A DNA stretch of 64,000 nucleotides. It comes from Lachnospiraceae bacterium (GTDB lineage Bacteria > Bacillota > Clostridia > Lachnospirales > Lachnospiraceae). The first letter of the stretch is position 1; every line of letters begins with the position of its first letter. The notes under the pieces were generated by a model. That model searched no databases. It saw only the letters and a list, made by a program, of their open reading frames with translations, and was not told where the DNA came from. Shown one piece after another: positions 35,939 through 44,993 of the stretch. The position numbers were made by a program, and so were the translations under genes. Location of the stretch: positions 1-64,000 of the forward strand of contig JAIEAP010000004.1 in the NCBI GenBank assembly GCA_029071325.1, written 5' to 3'.

Positions 35939-37081
35939 ATGAAAAAGATAATGATACTTACGGGCTCACGAGGTGAATGGGGATATATAAGACCTATTAT
36001 GAAATTGGCGGAGCAACGGGGGGATGTAAAAATCGTTTTGGTGGTTACCAATATGCACCTTCTTCCAACATATGGAGATTCGTATAAAGAAATCGAAAAT
36101 GATGGTTTTAAAATTGATTATAAAATAAATATGTCGCTTGACGGCTATAACCATGTTACACATGCTAAGTCTCTGGGAATTTGTCTTATGGGATTGCCGG
36201 ATATTATTGATGTTGAAAAACCGGATTGGATGCTTTTGGCAGGGGACAGAGGTGAGCAGCTTATGGGAGCGATCGCAGCAGGGTATACATATACTCCTGT
36301 TGCACATATTCAGGCAGGTGAGATGTCCGGGAACATAGACGGAATGACAAGACATGCCATTGGGAAATTGGTTCATATGCATTTTGCTGCTAATGAGGAT
36401 GCGGCAAAGAGACTTATAAAACTAGGAGAAGAACCTTTTCGCGTATTTAATGTCGGTGCTCCTCAGATTGATGAGATGATACAGGCAAAATACACAGAAC
36501 TATCAGAATTAGAGGATAAGCTGGATGTGGTATTGTCAGAAGGCTATCTTCTGGCTGTTATGCATCCTGTGACAGAGGAGGCAAGTAAGGCAGGAGAACA
36601 GGCAGAAATATTTGTCAGGGCTTTGAATCATTTTGATATGCCTAAAATTGTAATTCTTCCGAATAATGACGCAGGCTCAATGAGGGTGAAAGAAGCAATT
36701 CTAAATGAGAAAAAGGGAGAATACCATTTATATTTGAATTTGAAAAGAGAAGACTATTTAGGCTTGTTAAAGAATTGTCGATGCATTGTGGGAAATTCCA
36801 GTTCTGGTCTTTTGGAGGCACCAACATTCAAGATTCCGGCTGTTAATATCGGGCGGAGACAAAATATGAGATTTCGTGGAATTAACGTGATAGATGTTGA
36901 ATTTAATGAAGACAGGATTTGCGATGCGGTGAGGAAGGCTATATCTAAAGGGTTTGTGGAATATTTAAGTGAAAATTGTACCAATCCGTATGGAGATGGT
37001 CATTCATCTGAACGGATTTTGGATTTACTGATGAATACTAAAGTAGATGAAAAATGGATTACAAAGCAATTAACATATTAG
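35939..37081 (+). CDS. neuC: UDP-N-acetylglucosamine 2-epimerase, hydrolysing (NeuC/LegG type)
   Basis: A 380-residue GT-B-like epimerase that would release the mannosamine sugar for NeuB. Landmarks are MILTGSRGEWGYIRPIM, LLAGDRGEQL, HIQAGEMSGNIDGMTRHAI and GNSSSGLLEAPTF, which carry the UDP-binding and catalytic residues. NeuC acts on UDP-GlcNAc and LegG on UDP-diNAc-bacillosamine. The genes needed to make the LegG substrate (legB, legC, legH) are not here, which favours NeuC. ATG 35939 with AAGGGA upstream is preferred over ATG 35927. Confidence 0.87.
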   Translation: MKKIMILTGSRGEWGYIRPIMKLAEQRGDVKIVLVVTNMHLLPTYGDSYKEIENDGFKIDYKINMSLDGYNHVTHAKSLGICLMGLPDIIDVEKPDWMLLAGDRGEQLMGAIAAGYTYTPVAHIQAGEMSGNIDGMTRHAIGKLVHMHFAANEDAAKRLIKLGEEPFRVFNVGAPQIDEMIQAKYTELSELEDKLDVVLSEGYLLAVMHPVTEEASKAGEQAEIFVRALNHFDMPKIVILPNNDAGSMRVKEAILNEKKGEYHLYLNLKREDYLGLLKNCRCIVGNSSSGLLEAPTFKIPAVNIGRRQNMRFRGINVIDVEFNEDRICDAVRKAISKGFVEYLSENCTNPYGDGHSSERILDLLMNTKVDEKWITKQLTY

Positions 37082-37120
37082 TAATTGATATTTTCATAGA
37101 AAGTATAGGAGAAAGATAGT

Positions 37121-37468
37121 ATGGAAAAGTATTGTATTAGCCGCGATTATACTATTAAAGAAGCGGTAGAATGTATTGAAGAGAATAATAATCGGATAGT
37201 GTTGGTGCTCAATGAGAATAAAAAAGTAATTGGAGTTATTAGTCAGGGCGATATTATACGCGCATTACTTGCGGGAAAGAATTTTTATACGAGAATAGAT
37301 GATATTATACGATCCGATTTTCTGTATCAAAAAGAAAAGGATATGGAGGGTGCATACAAATTATTCCGAAAGCGGAAGATTACGTTACTTCCTATTGTTG
37401 ATGATGAATTTCGTTTGGTGGATATCATTACGATGGACGATATATATTGCTTTATGGAGGAAAAATGA
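37121..37468 (+). CDS. Stand-alone CBS-pair (Bateman) protein
   Basis: A 115-residue protein made of two CBS motifs: KEAVECIEENNNRIVLVLNE with VIGVISQGDIIRAL, and a second half with LLPIVDDEFRLVDIITMDDI. CBS pairs bind adenine nucleotides and regulate partner enzymes. The start of the neuA-type gene overlaps its stop as ATGA, so the two products are made together. In some nonulosonic-acid loci the CBS pair is fused to a nucleotidyltransferase (PtmE type); here it appears as its own gene, presumably working with the neighbouring transferase. Confidence 0.82.
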   Translation: MEKYCISRDYTIKEAVECIEENNNRIVLVLNENKKVIGVISQGDIIRALLAGKNFYTRIDDIIRSDFLYQKEKDMEGAYKLFRKRKITLLPIVDDEFRLVDIITMDDIYCFMEEK

Positions 37469-38157
37469 AAAAGATAGTTGTAATTCCGGCAAGAGGGGGA
37501 TCTAAAGGAATACCTCAGAAGAACATATATCCCGTTAACGGGAAACCACTGATAGAGTATACGTTAGATATGTTATCCCGGACTGCTTTATCAGATATGG
37601 ATGTGGTTGTCAGTACGGATTCGGATAAAATTAAAGCAGTAGTAGAAAAGTATCAGAATGTGATGATCGTAGACAGACCAGAAGATATTTCGGGAGATGA
37701 AGCAACGACAGAGGCAGCGCTACTCCATGCATTAGATGTTATGGACAAGAAGTTTGGCAAAAAATATGATGCTGTCTTAACTTTGCAGGCAACTTCACCT
37801 TTGAGATTGCCAGAGACATTAATGAGTTTTGTAGAACATTTTGAAGCCACTTATCCGTCTTATGATGCCCAACTATCTTTAAATGAAAATAGAGCAGATT
37901 TTTGGATTACCACCGGCAATGATCAATATGAACGATTATATAAAGATGCGCCGAGGAGAAGACAGGAACGAACCCCGCTATATATAGAGAACAGTGCATA
38001 TTATATTACGAGTGTAGAGGCGTTACGAAAAACAAAGTCTGTTTTGGGTACGAGAGTAAATGGTTTTGTTATCTCAGATGTAGAGGCGGTTGATATTAAT
38101 GAGCCGTTAGATATTGTTATTGCGGAGAGTCTTTTGAGACAAAGAGAAGATATATGA
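37465..38157 (+). CDS. neuA: CMP-sialic acid synthetase-type cytidylyltransferase (NeuA/LegF)
   Basis: Activates a nonulosonic acid with CTP to the CMP-sugar. The 230-residue protein has the family signature IPARGGSKGIPQKNIYPVNG, followed by VVVSTDSDKI, LQATSPLR and the late DINEPLDIVIAE. ATG 37465 overlaps the CBS gene stop and follows GGAGG at 37456-37460. With NeuB and NeuC the set is sufficient on paper to make CMP-N-acetylneuraminate from UDP-GlcNAc. Legionaminate or another relative cannot be excluded. Confidence 0.88.
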   Translation: MKKIVVIPARGGSKGIPQKNIYPVNGKPLIEYTLDMLSRTALSDMDVVVSTDSDKIKAVVEKYQNVMIVDRPEDISGDEATTEAALLHALDVMDKKFGKKYDAVLTLQATSPLRLPETLMSFVEHFEATYPSYDAQLSLNENRADFWITTGNDQYERLYKDAPRRRQERTPLYIENSAYYITSVEALRKTKSVLGTRVNGFVISDVEAVDINEPLDIVIAESLLRQREDI

Positions 38158-38243
38158 AACTAAGGTGGCAGAGCTGCTGTTAGAAGATAGGGAATATAGA
38201 GAATAAAAGATTTACAGCGGGAGATAGGATTGGAGATTTGGTG

Positions 38244-39212
38244 ATGAATAGAAAGGAAAGATATGAAGAATTCTGTACAAAAGAATATGTACAGATATAT
38301 TCCCAACCATGGTGGCTGGATGTAGTCTGCGGATCGGAGAACTGGGATGTATGGCTTTATGAGTCCGGTGGAAGGATTGATGCAGCAATGCCATACTATA
38401 TGGAACAAAGGGGGGCATATCGGTATATCACAAAAGCACCTTGCACCCAGACCAATGGTATTGTGTTTGCCCGGAATAAGAATGCCAGAATGGTGACAAT
38501 TGCGCAGGCGGAGGACAAGATTATTCAGGAGGCATGTAAGTATATTAAGAGCCTGGAACTGGATGTGTATGAACAGCAGTATCCCTATACCTTTACTAAC
38601 TGGCAGCCCTTTTATTGGAATAATTATACCTGCATTGTCCGGTATACCTATGTAGTAGATCAGGTAGGAAAGCCGGAGGATATTATGCGGCGAATGACTG
38701 CAACATATAGGAATGCTCTCAGAAAAGGTTTGAAGTTGGTGCAGGTGAGCGAGGATCTGTCAAAAGAAGAATTCTATCTGTGCAACAATAAAGTATTTGA
38801 AAAACAAGGGAAGAAGAATCCGTTGGATCAGCAGCTATGGTATCGCATTTATGATTCTTGCGAGGCTCATAATTGCGGGAAAATTGTCTGTGCGAAGGAT
38901 GAGGCGGGCAATGTCCATGCCATCGCTTATTATGTATGGGATGATGAATCCATATATTTGTTGTTCGGTGGATATATGCCAGAATACTCTTCCACTCAGG
39001 CCTATCCTGTATTGATCTATCATGGTATGTGCATGGCGGGCGAGCGCGGTTTGCGATTTGATTTTGAGGGAAGCATGATCCGGCAGGTGGCAAGGGCCAT
39101 GCGGGAGTATGGGGGAACCCCCATGCCGTATTACCGGATCCGCAAGGTATTCAATCCCCAGATTGTAAGACAGGAAGCAGAGCAGTATATCAGGCGGTTG
39201 GAGGATGAGTAA
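38244..39212 (+). CDS. FemAB/GNAT-type acyl or aminoacyl transferase
   Basis: A 322-residue protein with the double-GNAT layout of FemAB-like enzymes: an N-terminal half with QIYSQPWWLDVVCG and a C-terminal Acetyltransf_6-like half with RNALRKGL, AIAYYVWDDESIYLLFGG and the basic tail. Such proteins add an acyl or aminoacyl group to a sugar amine or peptide. In this locus a free 3-amino group from the wlbA/wbpE pair is a possible target, by inference. GGAG at 38232-38235 supports ATG 38244; a GTG at 38241 is in frame. Composition returns to the average of the window from here. Confidence 0.72.
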   Translation: MNRKERYEEFCTKEYVQIYSQPWWLDVVCGSENWDVWLYESGGRIDAAMPYYMEQRGAYRYITKAPCTQTNGIVFARNKNARMVTIAQAEDKIIQEACKYIKSLELDVYEQQYPYTFTNWQPFYWNNYTCIVRYTYVVDQVGKPEDIMRRMTATYRNALRKGLKLVQVSEDLSKEEFYLCNNKVFEKQGKKNPLDQQLWYRIYDSCEAHNCGKIVCAKDEAGNVHAIAYYVWDDESIYLLFGGYMPEYSSTQAYPVLIYHGMCMAGERGLRFDFEGSMIRQVARAMREYGGTPMPYYRIRKVFNPQIVRQEAEQYIRRLEDE

Positions 39213-39229
39213 TAGGAGGGAATTAAGTA

Positions 39230-39461
39230 ATGAGTATATTGATGCAGAATTTTGCAGTGGGTATGAGAGATTAGTTATCCGGTCTATCTGAGTCATTATT
39301 CAATTATAACGATTGTCTTTGGGTTCTCATGGATATATCGGGATAAATACATGGCTGCGTTTGGCGTTACGATTGTCATAGCGCTGCTGACACATAAGAT
39401 TGTGGAAGTACCCATGCAGAAGCTTGAAAGGAGAGTGGTTTTATGCAGAAAATATCATTAG
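39230..39461 (+). pseudogene. Remnant of an acyltransferase-3 (O-acetyltransferase) gene
   Basis: A gene start with a good AGGAGGG site (39214-39220) opens at ATG 39230 but stops after 14 codons. One base-frame away, from 39273 to 39461, an open stretch encodes YPVYLSHYSII, a membrane span and THKIVEVPMQKLERR, the usual C-terminus of acyltransferase-3 proteins. Its stop overlaps the next gene by 19 bases. The middle of the gene seems to have been deleted, leaving both ends. Confidence 0.65.
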
Positions 39462-40390
39462 TTATTCCCTGCTATAATGAACAGGAAGCATTGCCGATCT
39501 TTTATCAGGAGGTTACGGCTGTGTTTTCCAGACTTGACTATGAGTATGAACTGATTTTCGTGAATGATGGCTCGAAGGACGATACCCTTATTTGTCTCAG
39601 GGAGTTAGCAGATAAAGACCGGCATATCACCTATCTATCCTTTTCGAAAAATTTCGGGAAAGAGGCAGCTATATATGCAGGTTTTTGCAATGCAAAGGGG
39701 GATTATATTGCTGTGATAGATGCCGATATGCAGGATCCCCCGTCGTTGCTTCCGCAGATGATAGAAATACTAGAGACCGGGGATTATGACAGTGTTGCAA
39801 CCAGGCGTGTCAGCAGGGAGGGCGAGCCCAAAATACGCAGTTGGTTTGCTAGGCAGTTTTATAAGCTCATTAATCAAATTTCTGATGCAGATATCGTGGA
39901 TGGTGCCAGAGATTACCGCCTGATGAAACGTGAAATGGTGGAATCTATTGTTGCTATGGGCGAATACAACCGTTTTTCAAAAGGTATATTCGGGTGGGTA
40001 GGATTTCGTACATATTGGTTACCATACCAAAATGTGGAGCGTGCGGCGGGGGAGACAAAGTGGAGTTTTGGGAAACTGTTTCGATATGCAGTAGACGGGA
40101 TTATTAACTTCTCTCATGTGCCGCTTAGCATTGCCTCGTGGTTTGGCATGCTGATGACGGTCTGTTCTTTTCTTATGTTGATCTTTATTGTAGTAAGGAG
40201 ACTGATCTTTGGCGATCCAGTCGCTGGCTGGGCATCGACAATCTGCATTATTGTCTTTATCGGCGGCCTGCAGATGTTCTGCTTGGGTATTATGGGTCAA
40301 TATATAGCCAAGACATACATGGAAACAAAGCATAGACCGCATTATATTATCGCTGAGACAAACAGGGAGGATGTCATTAAGATAAAATAA
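39443..40390 (+). CDS. GtrB-like membrane GT2 (bactoprenol glucosyltransferase type)
   Basis: A 315-residue enzyme with LVIPCYNEQEALPIFY, FVNDGSKDDT, the DADMQDPP metal motif near residue 92, GARDYRLM and NRFSKGIFGWVGF, all typical of GtrB/ArnC proteins that place a sugar on undecaprenyl phosphate. Two membrane spans follow at about residues 233-255 and 268-290. The next gene is a GtrII-type membrane transferase, so the pair probably decorates the polymer outside the cell; the GtrA partner could be the one at 12638. GAAAGGAG precedes ATG 39443. Confidence 0.88.
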   Translation: MQKISLVIPCYNEQEALPIFYQEVTAVFSRLDYEYELIFVNDGSKDDTLICLRELADKDRHITYLSFSKNFGKEAAIYAGFCNAKGDYIAVIDADMQDPPSLLPQMIEILETGDYDSVATRRVSREGEPKIRSWFARQFYKLINQISDADIVDGARDYRLMKREMVESIVAMGEYNRFSKGIFGWVGFRTYWLPYQNVERAAGETKWSFGKLFRYAVDGIINFSHVPLSIASWFGMLMTVCSFLMLIFIVVRRLIFGDPVAGWASTICIIVFIGGLQMFCLGIMGQYIAKTYMETKHRPHYIIAETNREDVIKIK

Positions 40391-40440
40391 ATGTTTCGAT
40401 TTTATAATGGTTTTATATGCGTTCGGAAGGAGTTATGTAT

Positions 40441-42348
40441 ATGTCAAAAAACATTAATACAGAAGAGAAAAAAATAAATTTGGTAGATAGACGTATTATG
40501 AGTGCAAAAGGCATATTGGTGTTAAAGATCATGTTGTGGGTATCAGGAATGGCTTTTCTGCTTCTTGTTAATTCTGGGACCAAAATGGCTTTGTATGGCT
40601 GTCTGGGACTTTCTGTGCTTTGGGGTGCTTTTTTGTACAAAAGCATGATAACTTGGAAATCGGTAGAAATGTTGTTGCGACATCGATATATACTATATCT
40701 ATCGATATTCTTCTGTATTGGCTTGGGGTGTAATTTTTATGCTGCGTGGAGATCTAATGGTATAGCAGAGATAGTCGCGAACAGAATTGGCATTGATGTA
40801 GAAAAGCTGATTCTGTTGTGTGCGATAGCTGGTGTGGTGGCTGCAATACCAGTAGTTACATGGGGGCTCCTGTGGTTGATTACCACTGCACTAGAGAATG
40901 TGAAAAAGGCTAATATTTCTTCAAAACAAGAGAAGAAAATTTCGGCAAAGAAGGCCTTTGTTATTACGACAGTAATCTATACATTGGGAATAAGTGCAAT
41001 CCTTCGGGCAAATATTAATTATATAGATGATCAGGGGCGTGTAGCCTGGGGAGAGAAGGCTTGGGAGAATTATAGTAGGTTTTTGTCAAATCTGTTTTCT
41101 ACTTTTATTCATATGGATAATTATTTGACGGATGTATCACCATTAACGCAGATGATAGCTGTAATGATCATTGCTTTTTCTGGGATTATGTTGTTGTATA
41201 TCATATACGACAGAACGTATTTTTCAACAGTGGAATTGATCGCGCTTGTTCCGTTGGGATTGAATCCATATTTTTTGCAGTGTGTTTCTTATAAATATGA
41301 TTCACCGTATATGGCACTCTCCATTTTAGGGGCGGTGATGCCGCTCTTGTACAGGAATAGAAGGGCGGTTGCATATATAGGTGCATCTGCGATTGGAACG
41401 ATTGTAGTTTGCACAAGCTATCAGGCTGCGAGTGGAATTTTTCCTATGCTGGTGATATTCCTGAGTCTTAAAATGTGGAATAGCAAGGAATCTTGGCGGG
41501 AAATAGGGAGATTTTGCTTGAATTCAGTGATTGGTTATTTGTCAGGATTGCTATTCTTTCGAATGATTCTTATGATTCCGACAGAAGCGGGCTCATTGCT
41601 AAGCATAGAGGAAATTGTGCCAGGGATGTTTGCAAATATAAAGAAGTACTATATGTATGTATGTAGTGATTTCAAAGAGTGGTGGCTGATTGTGATACTT
41701 GTATTGGCAGCAGGCTTTGTATGGATCACAGTCCGGACATCTCGGCAGAAGAAGTTGGTGTCATTTTGCGTAGCGATAGCAGCGCTTATCTTGATGAGTT
41801 TGATATGTTTTGGTGTATATCCTGTTTTGGAGGAACCTTCTTATGCACCTAGAGCAATGTATGGCGTAGGGGTACTGATTACTCTTTTGGAAATAAGCGT
41901 AGCATATGGGAGAAAGGATATTATGTTTCAAGTACAGGCTGGGCTTATGAGCTGGATTTTCTTTGTGTTTGCATTCACCTATGGAAATGCTCTGTATGTG
42001 CAAAAAGAGTACTGCGATTTTCGAATTAATATGGCAATTGGAGACTTGAATGACTTGAATGTGTTTATGGAGGAGGCTGTAACAGTTCAGATTTCAGGCA
42101 GTATCGAGAAATCCCAGGTTATAGATCATATGCCCCAGGATTATAACCTGATCAACCGTCTGGTTCCTGTTCAATTTAAAGGTGAATGGTGGTGGGGACA
42201 AGCCAGTTTTTATGAATTTTATGGGTTGAGAAATGTTATCCGGGACCCTGGGATAGACTTGACAACGTATGATTTACCTGTTTTAGAGGATACTATGTAT
42301 CATACCATAAAAGGAAAGGATAATTATATTCTGATTGAACTGAAATGA
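40441..42348 (+). CDS. GtrII-type membrane glucosyltransferase
   Basis: A 635-residue protein with about eleven spans. The stretch ANINYIDDQGRVAWGEKAW near residue 190 is the start of the glucosyltransferase GtrII domain (acidic loop for catalysis), followed by a span-rich middle and a soluble C-terminal part of about 110 residues. Such enzymes move a sugar from the polyprenyl phosphate made by GtrB to the glycan at the outer face. ATG 40441 is eight bases after AAGGAG; ATG 40435 is too close. The pair with the GT2 gene just upstream is well known in serotype-conversion systems. Confidence 0.82.
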   Translation: MSKNINTEEKKINLVDRRIMSAKGILVLKIMLWVSGMAFLLLVNSGTKMALYGCLGLSVLWGAFLYKSMITWKSVEMLLRHRYILYLSIFFCIGLGCNFYAAWRSNGIAEIVANRIGIDVEKLILLCAIAGVVAAIPVVTWGLLWLITTALENVKKANISSKQEKKISAKKAFVITTVIYTLGISAILRANINYIDDQGRVAWGEKAWENYSRFLSNLFSTFIHMDNYLTDVSPLTQMIAVMIIAFSGIMLLYIIYDRTYFSTVELIALVPLGLNPYFLQCVSYKYDSPYMALSILGAVMPLLYRNRRAVAYIGASAIGTIVVCTSYQAASGIFPMLVIFLSLKMWNSKESWREIGRFCLNSVIGYLSGLLFFRMILMIPTEAGSLLSIEEIVPGMFANIKKYYMYVCSDFKEWWLIVILVLAAGFVWITVRTSRQKKLVSFCVAIAALILMSLICFGVYPVLEEPSYAPRAMYGVGVLITLLEISVAYGRKDIMFQVQAGLMSWIFFVFAFTYGNALYVQKEYCDFRINMAIGDLNDLNVFMEEAVTVQISGSIEKSQVIDHMPQDYNLINRLVPVQFKGEWWWGQASFYEFYGLRNVIRDPGIDLTTYDLPVLEDTMYHTIKGKDNYILIELK

Positions 42349-42358
42349 TACCATAGTT

Positions 42359-42526
42359 ATGAAAAAGATTGATCTTCTGGGGAACTGGGAATATATCCAG
42401 ATGGCGTTCCATGATAAACATGTACTGGGCTGCGGAACTATGGAAGGGGACAGAGTGATAGATATGGTCAATCATCGCAGGAATAAGAACTGGGAGAAAG
42501 AGCGGCAAGCGGGATCGGTGGTATGA
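42359..42526 (+). CDS. Short reading frame of unknown nature in a degraded interval
   Basis: A 55-codon frame (MKKIDLLGNWEYIQMAF...) starts 11 bases after the GtrII stop. I see no clear ribosome site and no known domain. It lies in the roughly 600-base interval (42349-42948) that otherwise holds only a broken GT2, so it is more likely a scrap of a lost gene than a working one. Confidence 0.3.
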   Translation: MKKIDLLGNWEYIQMAFHDKHVLGCGTMEGDRVIDMVNHRRNKNWEKERQAGSVV

Positions 42527-42623
42527 TCGATGTTCTGGCGTGCAAGAAATATATCGCAAAACATAAGGAGGTATAATTTGTGAAATAACGGTGCGTTTTT
42601 GCAAAGCTAGTAAAGGTGTAAGG

Positions 42624-42920
42624 ATGAAGAAGATATCATTAGTTATCCCCTGCTATAATGAACAGGAAGCATTGCCTACTTTTTATCCGGAAGTTACGAT
42701 AGTCTTTTCTGGACTTGGTCTTGGAAAAAAGAAACGACTAGCAATCGCAGATGTTCAAATCCTGCACTCGTTCCTGGTAGATACCTTCATATACAGATGC
42801 AATATGACCTTCGATCAGATTCTGATGAAGCTTATGGATTACAATCTGGCTGCATACGCTGAGATTGACTGCGGTTGGTTGACAAGGAAGATGCGCTATG
42901 GTAGGATGAGACCAATGTAA
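42624..42920 (+). pseudogene. Broken GtrB-like GT2 fused to unrelated sequence
   Basis: The first 31 or so codons from ATG 42624 read ISLVIPCYNEQEALPTFYPE and clearly match the N-terminus of the GT2 at 39443, with similar bases. After about 42717 the match ends abruptly and the frame runs through about 65 codons I do not recognise before stopping at 42920. The catalytic motifs are missing, so it cannot be an active GT2. It looks like the product of a rearrangement between GT2 copies or a deletion. Confidence 0.7.
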
Positions 42921-42948
42921 TCGGGGAAGATTTGGGAGGTTGGCAGTC

Positions 42949-44001
42949 ATGATCAAGGCATTGATTCTGGGAGCGTTCTATCTGATGATCTATTATCTGG
43001 TAGGTTTTGCGGCGGTGAAAATAAGCAAAGGAAATGAGAAGAAGGACAGTGTGATGTTGATGGGTGTATTTACTTATGCTGTCTTTTTTTGGATGATAGG
43101 GTTTCCGATGAAACTGCTGAAGATAAAGGTGAGTACCATCGGTACGGTCTGGCTGGTTGTTCTTGGATTGGGCGTTGCACTGATCTTGTGGAAATGGCAC
43201 CGGGCGATGCTGGATGATCTGAAGTACCGGCTGAGTGATTTGTGGGAACACAAGTGGACGAGCATGGGAATAGCTGCAGTTATTCTGTTTGAGTTGGTCT
43301 GGGTAGAGCTTCAGAGTGTTCCTGGGAGTCCTATGGATGTGTCTTATTATATTGGGGAGATTTCCTCCGCAGTGTTTGATAATATGGCGGGCGTATCAGA
43401 TCCTTATTCGGGAGCCCAACTGAGTCATTTTTCAGCAACATATGTAATGGAGACGTATCTGCTTCACAGTTCTGTGGTATGCCGGCTGTTCCACATTGCA
43501 CCGTTGATAGAGGTCAGAACAGTGATGGCTGCGGTTGCGGTAATCTTGTTTAATATTATATTGTTTCAGATTGGCAGATGTCTGTTTAAGGACTGCCGTT
43601 GGAAGATACTGCTGTTGCTTTCGGGGGCTTTTGTAATCTGCCTGTTTTCCAATTCTATTTATGTTCCCGGGGATTTTTTGCTGATGCGTGCTTTCGAAGG
43701 AAAGAATTTTTTGGCAAACATTTTTATTCCTGTTATTTTTCTGTACTTCTTACAGCTTTTGGAGAAAGAACGGCGGAGCGTGTGGGCGGGTCTGTTTCTG
43801 GCGGTTTGCGCGTCCTTTACCTACAGCATGTCTGCAATTTTCCTTTTGCCAGTGATGCTGTTGGGCATTTTTGTGCCGTTGGTCATAAACAAACGGTCCT
43901 GGAAAACTGCTCTTAAGGCGGTTGGATGTATGATTCCCTGCGGCGCGGCTATGGCATTCTATCTGTGTGCGTCTAGAGGGTATATTCTACTTAGAATTTA
44001 A
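42949..44001 (+). CDS. DUF6077-like membrane protein, N-terminal part (probably frameshifted)
   Basis: A 350-residue reading frame with about eight membrane spans (first at residues 3-22, LILGAFYLMIYYLVGFAAV) and an outside loop with MDVSYYIGEISSAVFDN and YMETYLLH-type segments. It resembles the DUF6077 family of long membrane proteins found in Lachnospiraceae glycan loci. It stops at 44001 and a second frame with the missing C-terminal part begins 14 bases later, so the pair together (about 630 residues) likely represent one gene split by a small mutation. ATG 42949 follows GGGAGG. Confidence 0.62.
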   Translation: MIKALILGAFYLMIYYLVGFAAVKISKGNEKKDSVMLMGVFTYAVFFWMIGFPMKLLKIKVSTIGTVWLVVLGLGVALILWKWHRAMLDDLKYRLSDLWEHKWTSMGIAAVILFELVWVELQSVPGSPMDVSYYIGEISSAVFDNMAGVSDPYSGAQLSHFSATYVMETYLLHSSVVCRLFHIAPLIEVRTVMAAVAVILFNIILFQIGRCLFKDCRWKILLLLSGAFVICLFSNSIYVPGDFLLMRAFEGKNFLANIFIPVIFLYFLQLLEKERRSVWAGLFLAVCASFTYSMSAIFLLPVMLLGIFVPLVINKRSWKTALKAVGCMIPCGAAMAFYLCASRGYILLRI

Positions 44002-44015
44002 GAGGCGAGAGGCTT

Positions 44016-44852
44016 ATGTATATTTATGTAGAGGAATATGGAAAAAAATTTGTGCTGGAATGTCTGAAACGGTATTTCGGGGACAGCAAGTTTCTGGTTG
44101 GATTGTTTGTGCTGTATGCGGTTTCTGTGATATTTCTGCTGGTAAAAGGAAGCAGGAGGGAGCGGACAATCTTTGTATACCCCACGGTTGTATGGCTGCT
44201 GACGGTGTTTAACCCGTGGGTTTCCACAAGATTTATTACGATGTTTCGTGTGGATATCAGGTATTACCGTTATTTCTGGATGCTGCCGATTGCCGTGTTG
44301 CTGGTATACATGCTGGTAAAGATATTGGAGAAGTGTAATAAAGCAGGGAAAGCAGGTGTTCTGGCGGGATGTGGGCTGGTATGTGTATTGTGTCATTCAC
44401 AGATCCTTCCGATGTCCGAATTGCCGGTCAATGCCTATCGTATGAATGAGGAAGTTCGGCATGCGGCAGATATCGTTGCGGCAGATAAGAATAAGGAGAG
44501 TGTGAAGGCAGTTTTTGACGGGATTTTCTTTTATGAGATTCGGCAGTATGACCCCTCCATTCAGTCTTTTTTCAGCGAGATCGAGATGAAGGAGCTTGTG
44601 GATATGCAGATTACCCAGGAGGATGTGGATGAGGCAGTTGCTGCGGATGACTACCATGCATTAGTAAAATATATTTACTGCTTTGAGCCGGATGTGGATA
44701 TGGAACTGGCGAGGACAGCATTTTTGGAGGAGGGTATAGATTATATTTTCCTGTCAAAATATAGACCGGCTCTGGAGGCTCGGTTGACAGAATACGGTTA
44801 TATCGTAGTGGGAGGCACGGAAAATTATCTGATCCTGCGGTGGGCAGGGTAA
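44016..44852 (+). CDS. DUF6077-like membrane protein, C-terminal part (probably frameshifted)
   Basis: A 278-residue frame continuing the previous one: three membrane spans (residues about 25-130) and a soluble C-terminal domain (EVRHAADIVAADKN, then EGIDYIFLSKYRPALEARL). The junction at 43970-44030 has two similar AGAGG-TATATT-TAG stretches, which suggests a small duplication caused the shift. It could still be translated from ATG 44016, which has GCGAGAGG three to four bases upstream. Role unknown; families of this shape may transfer sugars or act on exported polymer. Confidence 0.6.
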   Translation: MYIYVEEYGKKFVLECLKRYFGDSKFLVGLFVLYAVSVIFLLVKGSRRERTIFVYPTVVWLLTVFNPWVSTRFITMFRVDIRYYRYFWMLPIAVLLVYMLVKILEKCNKAGKAGVLAGCGLVCVLCHSQILPMSELPVNAYRMNEEVRHAADIVAADKNKESVKAVFDGIFFYEIRQYDPSIQSFFSEIEMKELVDMQITQEDVDEAVAADDYHALVKYIYCFEPDVDMELARTAFLEEGIDYIFLSKYRPALEARLTEYGYIVVGGTENYLILRWAG

Positions 44853-44878
44853 TGGAAAAAATTTTACAGAGATTGTAA

Positions 44879-44908
44879 GAGAATCACGCCAGGTGGTTCT
44901 CTTTTTTT
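44879..44908 (+). terminator. Strong intrinsic terminator closing the Wzx/Wzy cluster
   Basis: GAGAATCAC (44879-44887) pairs with GTGGTTCTC (44893-44901), nine pairs with one G-T, around a 5-base loop, followed by seven T residues. It lies 27 bases after the last gene of the cluster. Confidence 0.85.
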
Positions 44909-44993
44909 GCCCGGTCCATCCGCCTGTGATAAACTATTCTCATCCAACGGTAACTTTATACAAAAGAAATGTAAGCTACACAGGAGGAGAGAT

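Noticed and set aside
42741..42785. TTCAAATCC-like tRNA T-loop near 42753
   Set aside because: The flanking bases do not form a T stem and there is no acceptor or anticodon arm, so it is not a tRNA or an obvious tRNA-based attachment site.
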